Assembly (NCBI GenBank): GCA_034336665.1
Contig: CM067592.1
Span: 49,431,783 to 49,495,782 of the forward strand
From: Luscinia megarhynchos
Lineage: Eukaryota; Chordata; Aves; Passeriformes; Turdidae
DNA: 64,000 nucleotides
Reading direction: 5' to 3'
Part shown: in pieces, positions 1 to 42,189 of the stretch
Layout: each line of letters begins with the position of its first letter
Numbering within the stretch: the first letter of the stretch is position 1
The notes under the pieces: generated by a model
Databases searched by the model: none
Seen by the model: the letters and a program-made list of their open reading frames with translations, nothing else
Told to the model about the DNA's origin: nothing
Program-made: the position numbers and the translations under genes

Positions 1-1245
1 TTCTTGCTGTTCTAAGATCAGCTTCTGTCCTGTTCAAAGTAAAGTCCTAAAATTGCTGTTCCTCACAAAAATTGGTTTGTGAGCTGAAGTTCACAGAATA
101 AGTTCATTGAACCTTTTTTGTTCTTAGTAAGAGGGAAAGAAGTTGTACTGACTGGAACTATGTTGCTTTCTTTTGTACCCAGTATTATTTCTTACCTTTT
201 TTTCCCTGCTTTTCTGATATGGTTGTGTCCTCTGGCTTTCTATCAGTGTCCCTTATCCTTCCTGCCTAACAATCGGCTTGTTAGGTCCTTCAAGGAGAAG
301 CTGTGATCAGCTGGCAGGTGACTGATTTGTAGCCTGCTTTGTGCCAATTGGCCAGACAATGTGGGTATGATGATGGCATTTTCTTACTGCCTGATGGAAT
401 GAATAGGGAATTCGTTATAAGTGTTTTTCCTTGTGGAGGCACTGACTTATTCATGATTTTTCTGCCTTAGTTTTCACAGAACATTGAATAATATGGTTTT
501 TGTGATTTCTACTTTCTGGTTAGTGGAATGCCAGAGAGATTGATACCAGGGTAATCATATGAATTAACAAAATCAATGAAGTCACAAATTTGTAATGAGA
601 CTTAAATAAAACCCAATAATCATTAATATATCCGTATTTAATATGGTTGGGAGGGAAAAAAGAAGAATGTTTAAAGTAACTTGTAGAGGACTTTTAACAT
701 GCCAGGTTTCTTTGTATACTGCTTTTAACAAACAAACCTGGTGTTATAATTCATTTCAGTGATCATCCCTCGAAATTTCAGTGAGTACTAATTCTGCTTG
801 AAGGAGTAATTTTTTCATTAAAATCCTGACTGTTTTTGAAGTTCCTGAGGCCGTTCTTACAGCTGTCACAATGCTGCCTGTAGTCTCTCTCCCATTTACT
901 TAATTTCATTTATGGAGGATTATCTAAGGCCAACAGGCATGAAAACCAAAATCTCAACTGTGATATCTGATGACTTTATTGTAAAAATAATCTTATATAT
1001 GAAGCATATGTACCCATAACTACATCAAGGGAATGTGATCTACAATTATTTCCCCAAACTCTCTGGAAATTAGATGTGAAGTATTTGAGGTACATAGCTT
1101 TTTTAATTGTTCTATGAAAATATTTTCTATTTTAATCCAGAACTTCACTAGTGTAAGATTCATAAGCATGTGTATTTCATTCACAAGTAGCTTTGTGATT
1201 TTGATTTTTATTTTTGTTTTGGCTGGGGCTTTATGCGATTTCCAG
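1..1245. other. SHOC1 intron, left edge
   Basis: AT-rich sequence. I found no segment with good acceptor and donor sites and a phase-1 end that would supply the preceding SHOC1 exon, so that exon is probably outside the window. Confidence 0.6.
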
Positions 1246-31692
<30,447 letters not shown>

Positions 31693-31758
31693 ACAGAATG
31701 GGGTTTGCAAAGTATTTCATACTTTTTTTGGTTTTCACTCTTGAACCCTTTAAAGGGA

Positions 31759-31795
31759 AATAAATAAATTATTGTTGTTAGTTTTTAGAAATAAA
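31759..31795 (+). terminator. SHOC1: SHOC1 poly(A) signals
   Basis: Two AATAAA hexamers follow the stop at 31759-31764 and 31790-31795. They predict a short 3' UTR of about 100-130 bases. Confidence 0.65.
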
Positions 31796-31799
31796 TAAG

Positions 31800-34700
31800 G
31801 ATTTGGAAATTCTTCCTAGCTCAGGATTCCTCTGTGTGTGTTTAAAAAGTTGCTAAACAAACTAGTTTCTGGATAATTACTGCTTCTCTGTTGTCATGGG
31901 TGATATAGAGGTACTTTATCACTCTTTATATAAAAAAAATATATTAGTATTAAAAAAACAGATGTCGAGGCTCACTCTGAGTTTTCAGAACACCTGTGTT
32001 TGCTCCCTGAGCCTGCTGCTTTTCCAATGTAAATATGGGCTAGATCTGCCAGAACCTCAAGTCTTAGAGATTTCTTGCAGTTACAGCTGTGGCTTTTTGT
32101 AGTTGTCCCCTGGGCTCCGTTCCACTTCTCTTCTTCTGACAGCTCCTTCAGGAACAATGTGGTAAGTTCCTGACTTCCTTTTAATTATAATCAGTCTAGG
32201 AAAAAGCTCTTTGTTTCATGGATAACGTGCGAAGACTGCATTGAAATTTAGCATTCTCATAGATTTGATTCAGGGAACTAAGTGGGGAGCCTCACCCTTT
32301 GCATAACCTGCTGGAGGCCATTTGTTGGCATCCACATTTCTCAGCCTTGTGCAGTGCATTGGCAAGTTGGGGGATGAAAGTCATCTGCAAGGCAGATCCA
32401 GATATTATAGGGTACAACTAGAAGAGGTAAAAGATTGAATTTAAAAAAAAATCTATCTCGGTCATAATATAAAGAGCAAGATAGAAAAGTACTCAAACCC
32501 TCACTTTCCATCAAAAGATTTGGCAACAAAACTGGAAATATGTGTGGGAGAAATGGCAGACAGTAACTCCATTCTGTTCCAGGAATGCATAAACAGTTTG
32601 CATAGGCATGCCAGCCAGCTCCAAAATGTCTCTCTCTGTTCAGTGGCCTTCAGCTGAGATGATTCAGGTTTTAAACTCACTAAACTTTTTGATGCAGTAA
32701 CAGAAAGGTGGGGTGGAGCAGGGAAGTAATAAAAGAAAAATCACCAAGTTTAAGGTTTATGCTTGCACTTAAATACTTATTTGACATTAAACCTTCATTA
32801 AGCACGTATTTGCTATTTGAGTAAATGAAACCAGCACTTAGGGAAGAAAGATTTGGCCTCTCAGAAAAAACAGACTGTTGGTTTTTGCCTAAATTCTTAA
32901 AAGCTATGACAGCACTAACTGCAATTTTAGTTCACAGTAATATCCCTGAAATACTTGTACACTGATGGTTTGCAAGATTTGACAAAATATCTTTCACAAG
33001 TGGTAACATAAGAAGATTTCTAGTAAAATTGCGAACAAGTCACTCTTTCTTAGAATAATTGAAAGACTGAAATATAAGTTACAATTTTCTTACTATCCAT
33101 GGCCCATTTTTGTGGTCACCTGGACCTAACCATTCTACTTCTTTTGCATCATGGGTTGTGTTGTTCAGAACTACCTCCCAAATTTCCAGAAGCAGGAATC
33201 TGCTATTTTTAAAGTACAGCTCTACAAAGTCCCAGTCACAGCTGACCACAGTCTGAGAAAATTACAGCTGCCAGTGCCAAGCTATGTGTTTGTGTTCTCT
33301 TCAACAGGCAAAGGCAGACACCAGAATTTCCACATGAACAGTTGTGAAAATATAGCATAGGTAATCTGTAGATAACTTTGAAAACAAAGGCATATTGTCC
33401 ACATTAAATAAGTAAATCCAAATGCTGTCTGTGCTAAGTTTCCGCTAGGCAGAAAAAATGTCAGTGTACAGTAAAATTACTGGTAATATAGTGGAAAAAA
33501 AAAAGAAAAGACTTGCAATAATGAAATGGTTTTTACTGTATTTGTTGATGACAAATCTCAGTCTCACAGATACGGACACACTGACAATTTTTTAAAACAT
33601 TACATTCTTCCCCTTCTTTTTTCTGTTTAATGTGGAGTAAAACTACTGCTGAACTACAGTGATGCCCATCCCCACTCCCCCCTCCTCCCACCCTGCCAAA
33701 TTACCTGTTACTATGAATTAGGAAGTAACTAATTCTTAGACGAAAAGGCACAGTACAAAATCTGATCTCCAGTGTTACATCAGCAGGTAGGGACACTCCA
33801 TTCCTGGAACCAGTTTATAAACATTTTAGTGACCAGGCGGGAGGCAGGTAGAGAAGAGCCTTGCTGATCAGCTGGGAGAGATGACAGTGAGAAAAGGGTG
33901 CTTGTGGCTCATGTGAGGCACTGAGCATACAAATGTGTGCACTTAATCTTCTCTGCTGTGGGTGTCCTGTAGGCCCTGCTGCTATCAGATAGCATTGAAG
34001 GCTTCTGTCCTCTGATAGCCCTTTTGGATGGTCTTTGGTAAGGGAAGCTCAGATGTTGCCCATAGTTGTCCATCTCATTGCAGATCATACATTGAAGCAG
34101 AAGTGGCAAAATGTGATGCTTGTTCTGACACTCGACTTCTCTCACAGAACGTGCCCTGGGAGGGCAGAGGTAGCATTGCTGCCACTCCTCCCTGCTTCTA
34201 CCCTTTAACACTGCCCTGCGAGCAAAGAGGTGCAGCAACCACACTCCTCTGAAGAAGCTGGAATCCATGTCTGAGGAATGAGCACCATCCTCAGAGGGAT
34301 AAGTGTTCCCAATCCATCTCACAACTGCTGCACAGATCCTTCTAGTCCTTGCTGGTGCAAGACACTGATGCAGCCAGGTCCTGCAGTATGCTCACAGTGC
34401 TGCTCCAGCTGTGTTGACCTGGTGCTCCAGCTGCAAGAGACCAGATGGAGTTGGGCAGGGCAGCCAAGAGACAGCCGTGGCTGACTGGCTGTCTCGCAGT
34501 GGTGGCTCTCTGCTGCCCACTGTGGTTTGGCCACTCCTGATGCCAGCTCAGCAGCCACTTCAAAACCCAAGCTCCAACTGACACTGCTGAGCCTGAAAGT
34601 GTATGCAGCAGGGAGAGAAACCGGTGTGGGGATGAGGGAAGGTTTTATCGCAAGAGGTAAAAGAAATATGAGGGGCGTGCCTGGGAGGAGGTAGGCAGCA

Positions 34701-35366
34701 GCCATATGCTGGCTGTCCAAAGGCCTTTGATGTATACACTCATCAGTATCTTTGACATTTTGGCCTCTGTGCACGAGTAGCTTGGCTTTCGCTAAATTTC
34801 CATATCTGTGCCCAGTACTAACAGAAAAACTGCCATACTTTAATAGCCTACAGTGAAAGGAAGTCAGAGTGAAGAGAAGCTCTGAAGGAAGGACGTTCTC
34901 TTCCTTCTGTTCTTCTTCTCTTCCTCCTTCTTCTCTTCTATTTAAAGGCACAAAACATACTGGCAGTATTACAGTTCTCATGTTGGTGCCTTCTACAGGA
35001 CAGCAGCATGAAAATATTTGACTAAGACTGAACTGTGTGAGGACATTGTTGCCCTATTTCAGTTAACATTCGTACTCAAACAGCAGAGTGCTTCCTTACA
35101 GCTTCAAAATGTGTAAAGTGAGCCTTGTAACATTGTTAGTATTTACCACTATGGTCAATAGATATGAATGGGATTTTTCTATTAATAAGCTACAGTTTCT
35201 AAAAATCCAACATCAACCTTCTCTTCCCTCCCACAGCAAAAGAGCTTCCCAAAGCAAAGAGCTTGGGTCCCTCCCTCCCACAGCAAAATCCAAGTATCCT
35301 CTTCCTGACAGTAGCTGTCCTTTGTTACAATTACACAATGAGTTCAAAGCCAAGAGGGATAGGAAT
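31800..35366. other. Intergenic DNA between convergent SHOC1 and GNG10
   Basis: No exon-like segment with supporting splice sites was found. A 220-codon frame on the minus strand at 34319-34981 lies in a locally GC-richer stretch but has no family signature. I regard it as chance. Confidence 0.5.
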
Positions 35367-36235
35367 TTTATTTCCAAACTTCTAAGAGATTAATACAAAC
35401 AATAGAAAGTAGACAAAATTAAAAAGCTATAAAAAAACAGTTGCTCTTGTAAAAGTGCTCTATCAAAAAAGTGAAGGCAAATGACCAAACATTTTAGTAA
35501 ATTCCGTGTATTGCAAACTGTGGCAACAATGCATGCAATTATCTTTGGATGTTCACAAATTCTTAGTGTCTGTATGGTAACATTTTAAATACGTGAAGAA
35601 AATTCCACCACAGCAGTACTGTTACAAACACAAAGCAGAAGGTGGCTTACTGATTAGAAGTATTGCAAGAAACATGCTTTGGGAATCAAGCCTCTGCTAC
35701 ATATTGTGTTCAGCAGTTACTAAAATGTGTCATTTCTGCACTGAGATGCACTTGAAAAAAAATTAAAGTTGGTTCCAGGTCTTCCTAATGGAATCAAAAT
35801 GTCCTTTGAGGACATTACTTCAACACTAACAGCATCTAGCTTTATACTTTAATTATTCAATTTTGGGTTGTTTAATTTTAGAAAAAAATCCCCATGAATA
35901 GTTTTTGCTATTATTCAGGTGTTACGGTTTGTCAAGATCGGAGTCAGTAATCTGGTTAAAAATTCACAAGTTTTTCATTTCTAAAATGTAAACTTCTCAA
36001 GTAATATTTGTGTAGTTAGCATAGTGTAGTAAAAATGGTGATGATTATGAAAAGAGTAAGAGTTACATTAAAAAACTTCAAGAACATCAAGAAAATACAG
36101 TGGAATAGGGATTCACAACAGCACACAGATATCTAGGATGCTGTCTTAGCCACATAAAGGACAGAGACTTTTCTTGTGAAGGAGAGGCAGTTGTTATTCA
36201 TGTCATGCTTGAAGGCAATTCTCCAATGACCTTCC
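35367..36235 (-). other. GNG10: Candidate GNG10 3'-UTR exon
   Basis: On the minus strand a strong pyrimidine tract and acceptor (ttcttcttttag) end at 36236, and a GT donor lies 6 bases after the GNG10 stop codon. A minus-strand AATAAA is at 35367-35372. Together these suggest that the last GNG10 intron lies in the 3' UTR and that this is the terminal non-coding exon. The 3' boundary is a guess. Confidence 0.35.
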
Positions 36236-36634
36236 CTAAAAGAAGAAAAAAAAAGCCTTATTAAATGCCATCTTCTTAAGCTGATAGATATAATTTCTCT
36301 TACAAATGACAACAGAAAAGTGCAATTCCAAAAATGCAAACCAAATTCCAAAAGTGCAAACCAAACAATGACTTTCCTTTGCTGGAAGTTGGTATCCTCA
36401 CAGTATCATTAAATTTTTAACTGGCTTTTTTACTTTGCTCTGAATTTCTTACAATCCTAAGGTAACACAAGAATAATAAACTAAGTATTTGATATATCAG
36501 GAAAAAAAATTACATCCTCGGCTGAGCTATGCATTTTTAAAAGTACTGTGAATTAATCATCAAGTTTTTCTGAGAAAATACTTTGTAATATATGTGTGAT
36601 ATATCTGTATGATGTGATCACCTCAGAATACATA

Positions 36635-36651
36635 GACACACACACACACAT
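36635..36651. repeat. (CA)n microsatellite
   Basis: Short CA dinucleotide run. Confidence 0.8.
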
Positions 36652-38015
36652 AGAGACCTCAAAAAAACAAAAAGTAGAAAGGCTGCTTAAACAACAGAAG
36701 AATATATGCAACGGCCCTTAAAAATTCTATCTTATTTGCATGAAGAGTTACAGGTAGCACCCAAATTAAGAAAATCTGCCTTTGCTTCACCATCTCCAAA
36801 GTTTTCCAGGAGAGCCTCTCATGCTCAGCTGTTACCTTTCTGTAGGTTCAATCCTGTTTTGTTAAACCTATGTAGCAACAATTGAATTCATGCTATTAAT
36901 GGGGCAAAAGCTCAAGTGCAAGCTCAGGAGCAGTTGGCAGAAGCAAGGGAAAGATTTTACAAGTACTTTATGTTCTAACTTAGATTCTGCCCGTAGAGAA
37001 AACATTCATTTTTTTTCTTTAATAGCACTCTCATCAAAAGAACAGACTTCTGTGTTTCTTCCTCTCTCTGTAGATTTTTCAGCTCTTTAGCAGGAGCTAT
37101 TTTTATTTTTTCTTTTAAGGAGGAGTAACCCCTCCGGAATATCCTTCTTACACATTCGTCTGTCAAGCAAAAGAAGTAGATTTTCCAAGTTATGGTGTGG
37201 TTCTGCCCAAGAGTACTGTCATGCATGGCCTTTTTTTCTCCTCCTGCAATCACTGATAGCCCTTGTGCAAATGGGAGAGGCCAGACTGGGAACTGTGGAA
37301 CTGGATTCCAAAGGTTTGCAAATGTTGGACAGTCACCCACCCACCTACTCTGCAGGTGTTACAGGGGTACAGGCAAGGCAGAGCACGAAGGCAGAGTTCA
37401 GGGAGCAGCTCATCCTTTAGATCTGCGCTGAAAAAGGTTACAAAGGATGTTAATACAGGTTGCCTCAGCTACTCTCTGCTTCCACTGGTTTTGGTGCTGT
37501 CCCAGCAGTAAGAACTGGAAGAGCTTAAGGACAGACACAGCAAAATGATCTGCAACATGACATTAAAGGCCTAAATGTATTCTAACGTGATTCTTTCTTA
37601 AGCTGTGGGCTGGTCATCAGATCATAAAAAATTGCCACAGTTTTGTCTTGCTTCTCCAAGCTGGGTGTGTGACTGTCTGATGTTGGCTATGTCAAACACA
37701 GCTGTGTGTCTTAGACAATTTTAATTAGTTTGGATGCTGCTAATTACCTTAATGCTGCACAAACACAAAAACACAACTATCCCAACAAAAACAACTCATA
37801 CAGAAAACACCTCTACAAAGAGCTGTAGAAAAGAGACATGTTTCAACTGCTACACCTGAAAAACCCAGAAAACCATTTACAGAGCTAGCAGACAAATGAT
37901 GAACACTCAAGAACTCAACAGCTAAACTACTATCACTGTGTGTCTTTGTTCCTCCAAGGGCTTGAGTTTCAAATTGGAGTGGTTGTCGTGGCATCTGTGA
38001 CTTTATTACCTGATT

Positions 38016-38141
38016 TCAGAGCAGAGCACAGGATCGGGGTTCTCGGAAGGGATTGCTCCCTGCAGGAACCCCAACAAGCAAGGCATCTTTGCAGGCATTT
38101 TGCATACAGTACTGCTGGAGTTCTGCAGCTGCCTGAGAGAC
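38016..38141 (-). CDS. GNG10: GNG10 coding exon 2
   Basis: 41 codons plus TGA. It starts [20 protein letters not shown] and ends SCALL. The acceptor is a strong pyrimidine tract followed by cag. Confidence 0.97.
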   Translation of the reverse strand, partial: VSQAAAELQQYCMQNACKDALLVGVPAGSNPFREPRSCALL

Positions 38142-41100
38142 CTGAAAAGGAAAAAAAAATAAAAAATCCAGAGAGGAAACTAATTCATTCACAGGCATCT
38201 ATTAAGCATTTCCTCTTGAAGAGCTATTATCAAAGGGAGCTGGAGTGCAGCCAAATCACCTCTTAGATTCTATTCTAGAACACTAAGTAAATCAGCACAG
38301 AAGCACAATTTACAAAGCTCTGATGAAGCACGCATGAAATACTACGCCAGTGATATGCCAGAAGAGTGTTGAGGACAGAGGTGCCAGTGTGATGCAATTT
38401 CTTCTCGTTAAAATGCTCAGAGCCATTACCATTTTGCAATCCTCTGTGGTGTTTGGCAGTTTATATTTGAACACTTATATCCTCTGATAATCTATTAAAA
38501 GGATTTTCATTCCAAACTTCTAAGCAACACACAGTACAGCAGGGAGTTAAAGCAAAAAGATGAGGATGAAAAGCTTTTGAAGTCCAAATTGCCATCTTCC
38601 CCAAGCAGTGAAGTGTGAACTTCAAATCCACACTCTGGCCCCCTAGAAGGAGAGCCCAGAGCTGCAGAATAAGCCCAGGATCCCAAAGGTAAAATGCCTT
38701 CAGCACTGAACTCCCCTGCTCTCCTTGTGGATGGCAAGTCAGTCATGTGCCTACATTTTTGAAGAAAAATGTAGAGGAATTTCCAGTTTCCCAGACACAC
38801 GTTAGGAAAAGCTGCAGGAAACTGTCAAAACCCATGCTGTCTGATACATAATTTATAAAAGGAAGTACTATATATATTGATGGAACTATAAGTTCCCCTC
38901 TGACCTCACCTCAGCCTTTGTTGTAGGATTCTTGAAATACTGACTTTTCTTCCCACACAGCTCTGCAGTGTTGCCAAAACAATAACCACAATGACCATCC
39001 ACACTTCCCAGCCTCCTGTCTAAAGGAACCACCCCAAACACCCAGTGGAATTTTGGTTCTGGTCCATCCCCTCTAACAGCATCTGGAAACACATGGGAAA
39101 TCTGGACTAGCACACGCTTTTATTTGCTATTTTGCTGCTCTCCTGCTCATTGTCTTCCAGCTCTTCTCCAGGACACTCATTCCAGTAACTGCCTGAATTT
39201 ACCCAATGGCTGTTGGCACTTCAGGGACCTGTTATGAGAAGCTTTTTCGCCTCAGCCTCCCAGGTTTTCTTGAGCAGAGAGAACAGGGAGAAGCATCTGC
39301 AGCAAGGATTCCTGCTAAATCAGCAGGCTTTGTCATGCCTTCCTTGCCTGAGGAGAAGCCCTTTCTGGAGGCAGCAGAGGTCTCCTGCCTTGCCCAGTCC
39401 CTCGGATCCCCTGCAGCATGAGCACCTGCTCCTGGTGGTGCCTGTGCACAACGTGGCTATCAGGCAGAGATGCCACTAGCCAACACTGGTCAGGCCAAGG
39501 CCATGTGGGGCTTTTTCCTTTTGAGAGTTAGCAGTGCCTACAGCACTTCCTTGCACTTCGTCGCCAAACCCTCCAGCACGTACTGAACTATGCATGTCCT
39601 GGTACATCCCCAAAAAATACAAACCAGAATTGCCTGCTCTTAGTCCTACCTATGCCACGTAACACTCTTCTCCTGTTCACACAGAAAGTTTCTGCAGTAT
39701 TTCACCACATGACAAACACTCCCTTCAGCAACCTCCTGCATGCAAGATGTGTATGGGTACTTCTTTCCTACTCAGTTTCCTCTTTCTGAAAATATTGTTC
39801 CTGTCTGCTTTTTTAGCCAGCAGGGTAAACAAAATCACCATTGGAACTTGGCAGTATAGAATGGACTTTTAAAAATCCTTTCATAATCAGCTTCCGTCTG
39901 GAAACACATTGTCTATTCAAGGTAGCTGAAACAATGTTTTCTCCCATTTCAGTGCCTGCTAAAACGGAACCAAGTGGTTTTTCATCAGCTGAATATATTT
40001 CATGTTATTTTTATACTGTATGTATAGAAAGCCAGATGACACAATTTATACACACAATTAAAGACACGCTTCTAATCGTCTGTCATTTCAAAGCCGTGAA
40101 CAGGCTCCTATAACAGCAGACCCAGAAAGAGACTGCTGCGAGCGGCACAACGAGAAACGTGAGTCTGAGGTCCATCAAGGACAAGCCTCCCTGGCTCACG
40201 AGAGAACCCTTATAAAACATATGTAGCATTGAGAAGTCCAGCTCAGAATATGTTACTGCCACAAAGTAACACCTGTGAACTACAAACTATGTATTTTGTA
40301 GCCACTCCCCACCCACAAAAAAAATAGTGGGGAGGAGAGTATTTTGAGTTTACGACTCAAAATGAGCAGGAGCAGAGATGCAGTCACCAGCAGTAACTGG
40401 TTCAGGGTTTGACAACTCTTCTTGCCTCAAGAGTCTACATTTTTACTCTGAAACATGCTGTTTTTCACATACTCCCACACCTTATTGCAGGGATAAGCGC
40501 AGTCACTTTTAGTGAAGCAAGCATCTGCTGATTCTGTTTTGCTAATAAAATGTAGTAACATTAAAACATTGATTAGGATTATACCCAAATAGCCAGAGTG
40601 GTTTCACCTTGCAACGAGCACTTCAAATTTTCACCAGTCCAGGATAGCAGTAGTGGGAACAAGTATTTTGAATTATTTTAGAATCAATTAGCTAAGTTCC
40701 TGCAGCTAAATGTGTTGGCACTGTCGTCAGACTGAGGAAGCTGGTCTTTTGTGACTGGCCAGAGAAAAATGGCGAAGGAGAGAGCGAGGAAAGTGCAGGA
40801 TATAAATTGATTTGACCTCCATCACTTCACAGACTATGCTGTATTTTGTGCGTGGTGATGAACCCCCCGCCACATCTGCCGGAGATGAGAGCGGTCTCGG
40901 CCAGGTCACCAAACCTGAGGAGCTGGCAATGACAGGACTGCCTCATCGTGCTGCCTTTGTCTGGAAATGTGCAAGCAGCAGAAGATTCATGCATGCGTAG
41001 CAAATCGCCTGCCGTCCCCAAGCGTGCCAGCGGGTACCACCCCGCACCGCCTCCCCCTGCGGATCCTGCCAGCGCTCCGAAGCAGGGGGGAGTGGGGCTG

Positions 41101-41432
41101 GCTCCGCTGCGAGGAGCTACTCCCGATTATCCGCTTGCTGGCGCGGAACTAAGGAGGAGCTGCTGTATAATTTATCACGGCTCCTTCCCCCAGCGGACGG
41201 CACTCTCTCCATCGCTCCCGTGCCCGCCGGGCACACGACCCCTCGCCCCCTTCCTTCCCAGCGCGGAGGGAAAGGCAGGAGCGGCTCCTCTCTCCCGCGG
41301 CACCCCGCGCCTCCCCGGTCCGGGGGCCCCGCACTCCGCGCCCCGGCTCACCTTGATCCTCTCCACGGCCGCCTCCAGCTTCAGCTGCTCCACCAGCCGC
41401 TGCATGGTGCTCAGGCTGCCGCCCGACGACAT
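38016..41432 (-). CDS. GNG10: GNG10, G-protein gamma-10 subunit, complete
   Basis: Gamma subunit of heterotrimeric G proteins. It pairs with a beta subunit through an N-terminal helix and anchors the dimer to the plasma membrane through a prenylated C-terminus. Two coding exons, 41352-41432 and 38016-38141 on the minus strand, give exactly 68 residues, the size of mammalian gamma-10. The start [20 protein letters not shown] and the end [12 protein letters not shown] match the human protein closely. The CAAX box is CALL; the final Leu predicts geranylgeranylation. The junction (IK|VSQ) is phase 0 with donor gtgagc and acceptor ttttcag. The ATG lies in a CpG island. SHOC1 converges on it from the left; DNAJC25 lies upstream on the same strand. 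Confidence 0.97.
41352..41432 (-). CDS. GNG10: GNG10 coding exon 1
   Basis: 27 codons, M to IK, beginning at the ATG at 41432. Donor AAG|gtgagc. It encodes the beta-binding N-terminal helix. Confidence 0.96.
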
Positions 41433-41488
41433 AGCGAAGCGGCGGCGAGGACGGAGGGGATGGAGCGGGCAGGCGGCGCGGCACCGGC

Positions 41489-41533
41489 GGGCTGGGCTGG
41501 GCTGCGCTGGGCTGGGCTGGGCTGGGCTGGGCT
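41489..41533. repeat. (GGGCT)n pentamer array
   Basis: About nine units of GGGCT with one change (gcgct), 57-100 bases upstream of the GNG10 ATG. Confidence 0.93.
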
Positions 41534-41644
41534 CCCTCCGCCCCGGGGAGGGCCGGAGCCGCGGCCGCTCCGCCCCAGCCCCCGGCACCGCCCCGGTCCC
41601 GCCGGACCCGCCGCCTGCAGCGCCCTGCAGCGGCTCCGTGGGCC

Positions 41645-41848
41645 GGGAAAAAATAACGGGGAAAAAAGGAAGCGAAAAATAAAGTGGGAGGGGGGGCGGG
41701 GAGAAGGTGGAGGGGAAGGGAAGAAGAAAAAAAGGGAAAAAGAAAAGACGAAAAAACGGGGAAAGGAAGAGAAAGAAGTAAAAGAGAGCGAAAGGGAGAA
41801 AGGAAGTCGGGAAAAAGGGGGAGAAGAAGAGAGGGGAAGGGGAATTCA
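41645..41848. repeat. 200-bp polypurine tract
   Basis: The plus strand is almost entirely A and G with long uninterrupted runs. It lies 210-410 bases upstream of the GNG10 ATG. It explains the Lys/Arg/Glu-rich and Phe/Pro/Ser-rich reading frames here, which are not genes. Confidence 0.9.
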
Positions 41849-41849
41849 C

Positions 41850-42090
41850 GGAGTCATAGAATAGTTTAGATCGGAAGGGACTTAAAATACGGTCTAATTC
41901 TAGCCCCACCGCTTTGGACAAGGATGCCACCCATACATCAGGTTGCTCAGAGCCCTATCAAACTTGGTCTTGAACACTGACAAAGATGGAGTTCTAAACA
42001 TGTCTTCTGCCCACAGGCAGCTGTTAGGTTTCAGCTGGCAACTGCTGTCAGTGTTGGTGCATCTCCTCTCTCCCCACCCAGCGCTGTCCA
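41850..42090 (-). mobile_element. CR1 LINE 3' end, minus orientation
   Basis: It starts with the reverse-complemented CR1 tail (gagtcatagaatagttt, then ggaagggactt) and continues through the typical caggttgctcagagcc block. The far boundary is approximate. Confidence 0.85.
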
Positions 42091-42189
42091 CCAGCATTTC
42101 AGGAGTGACCATAAATAAGTCCCCTCTTTTTGGCAGGGGTTTGCTAGCTGTAAGTTTGCTGACTTGTTTAAAAGTTGTTGGGATGAAGC

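Larger units (their letters stand above)
41030..41640. promoter_or_regulatory. GNG10: CpG island at GNG10 promoter
   Basis: Strongly GC- and CpG-rich, covering the GNG10 first exon and several hundred bases on each side, and sharply bounded by AT-richer DNA. No TATA box is evident. The transcription start cannot be placed by eye. Confidence 0.8.

Noticed and set aside
34319..34981. 220-codon open frame on the minus strand between SHOC1 and GNG10
   Set aside because: No family motif, no splice context and Leu/Ser/Pro-rich low-information sequence in a locally GC-richer stretch. Overlapping open frames on the other strand point to composition.
41175..41930. 251-codon minus-strand frame over the GNG10 first exon
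   Set aside because: It includes GNG10 exon 1 in frame, but the rest translates the polypurine tract and CpG island. The real product splices at 41352.
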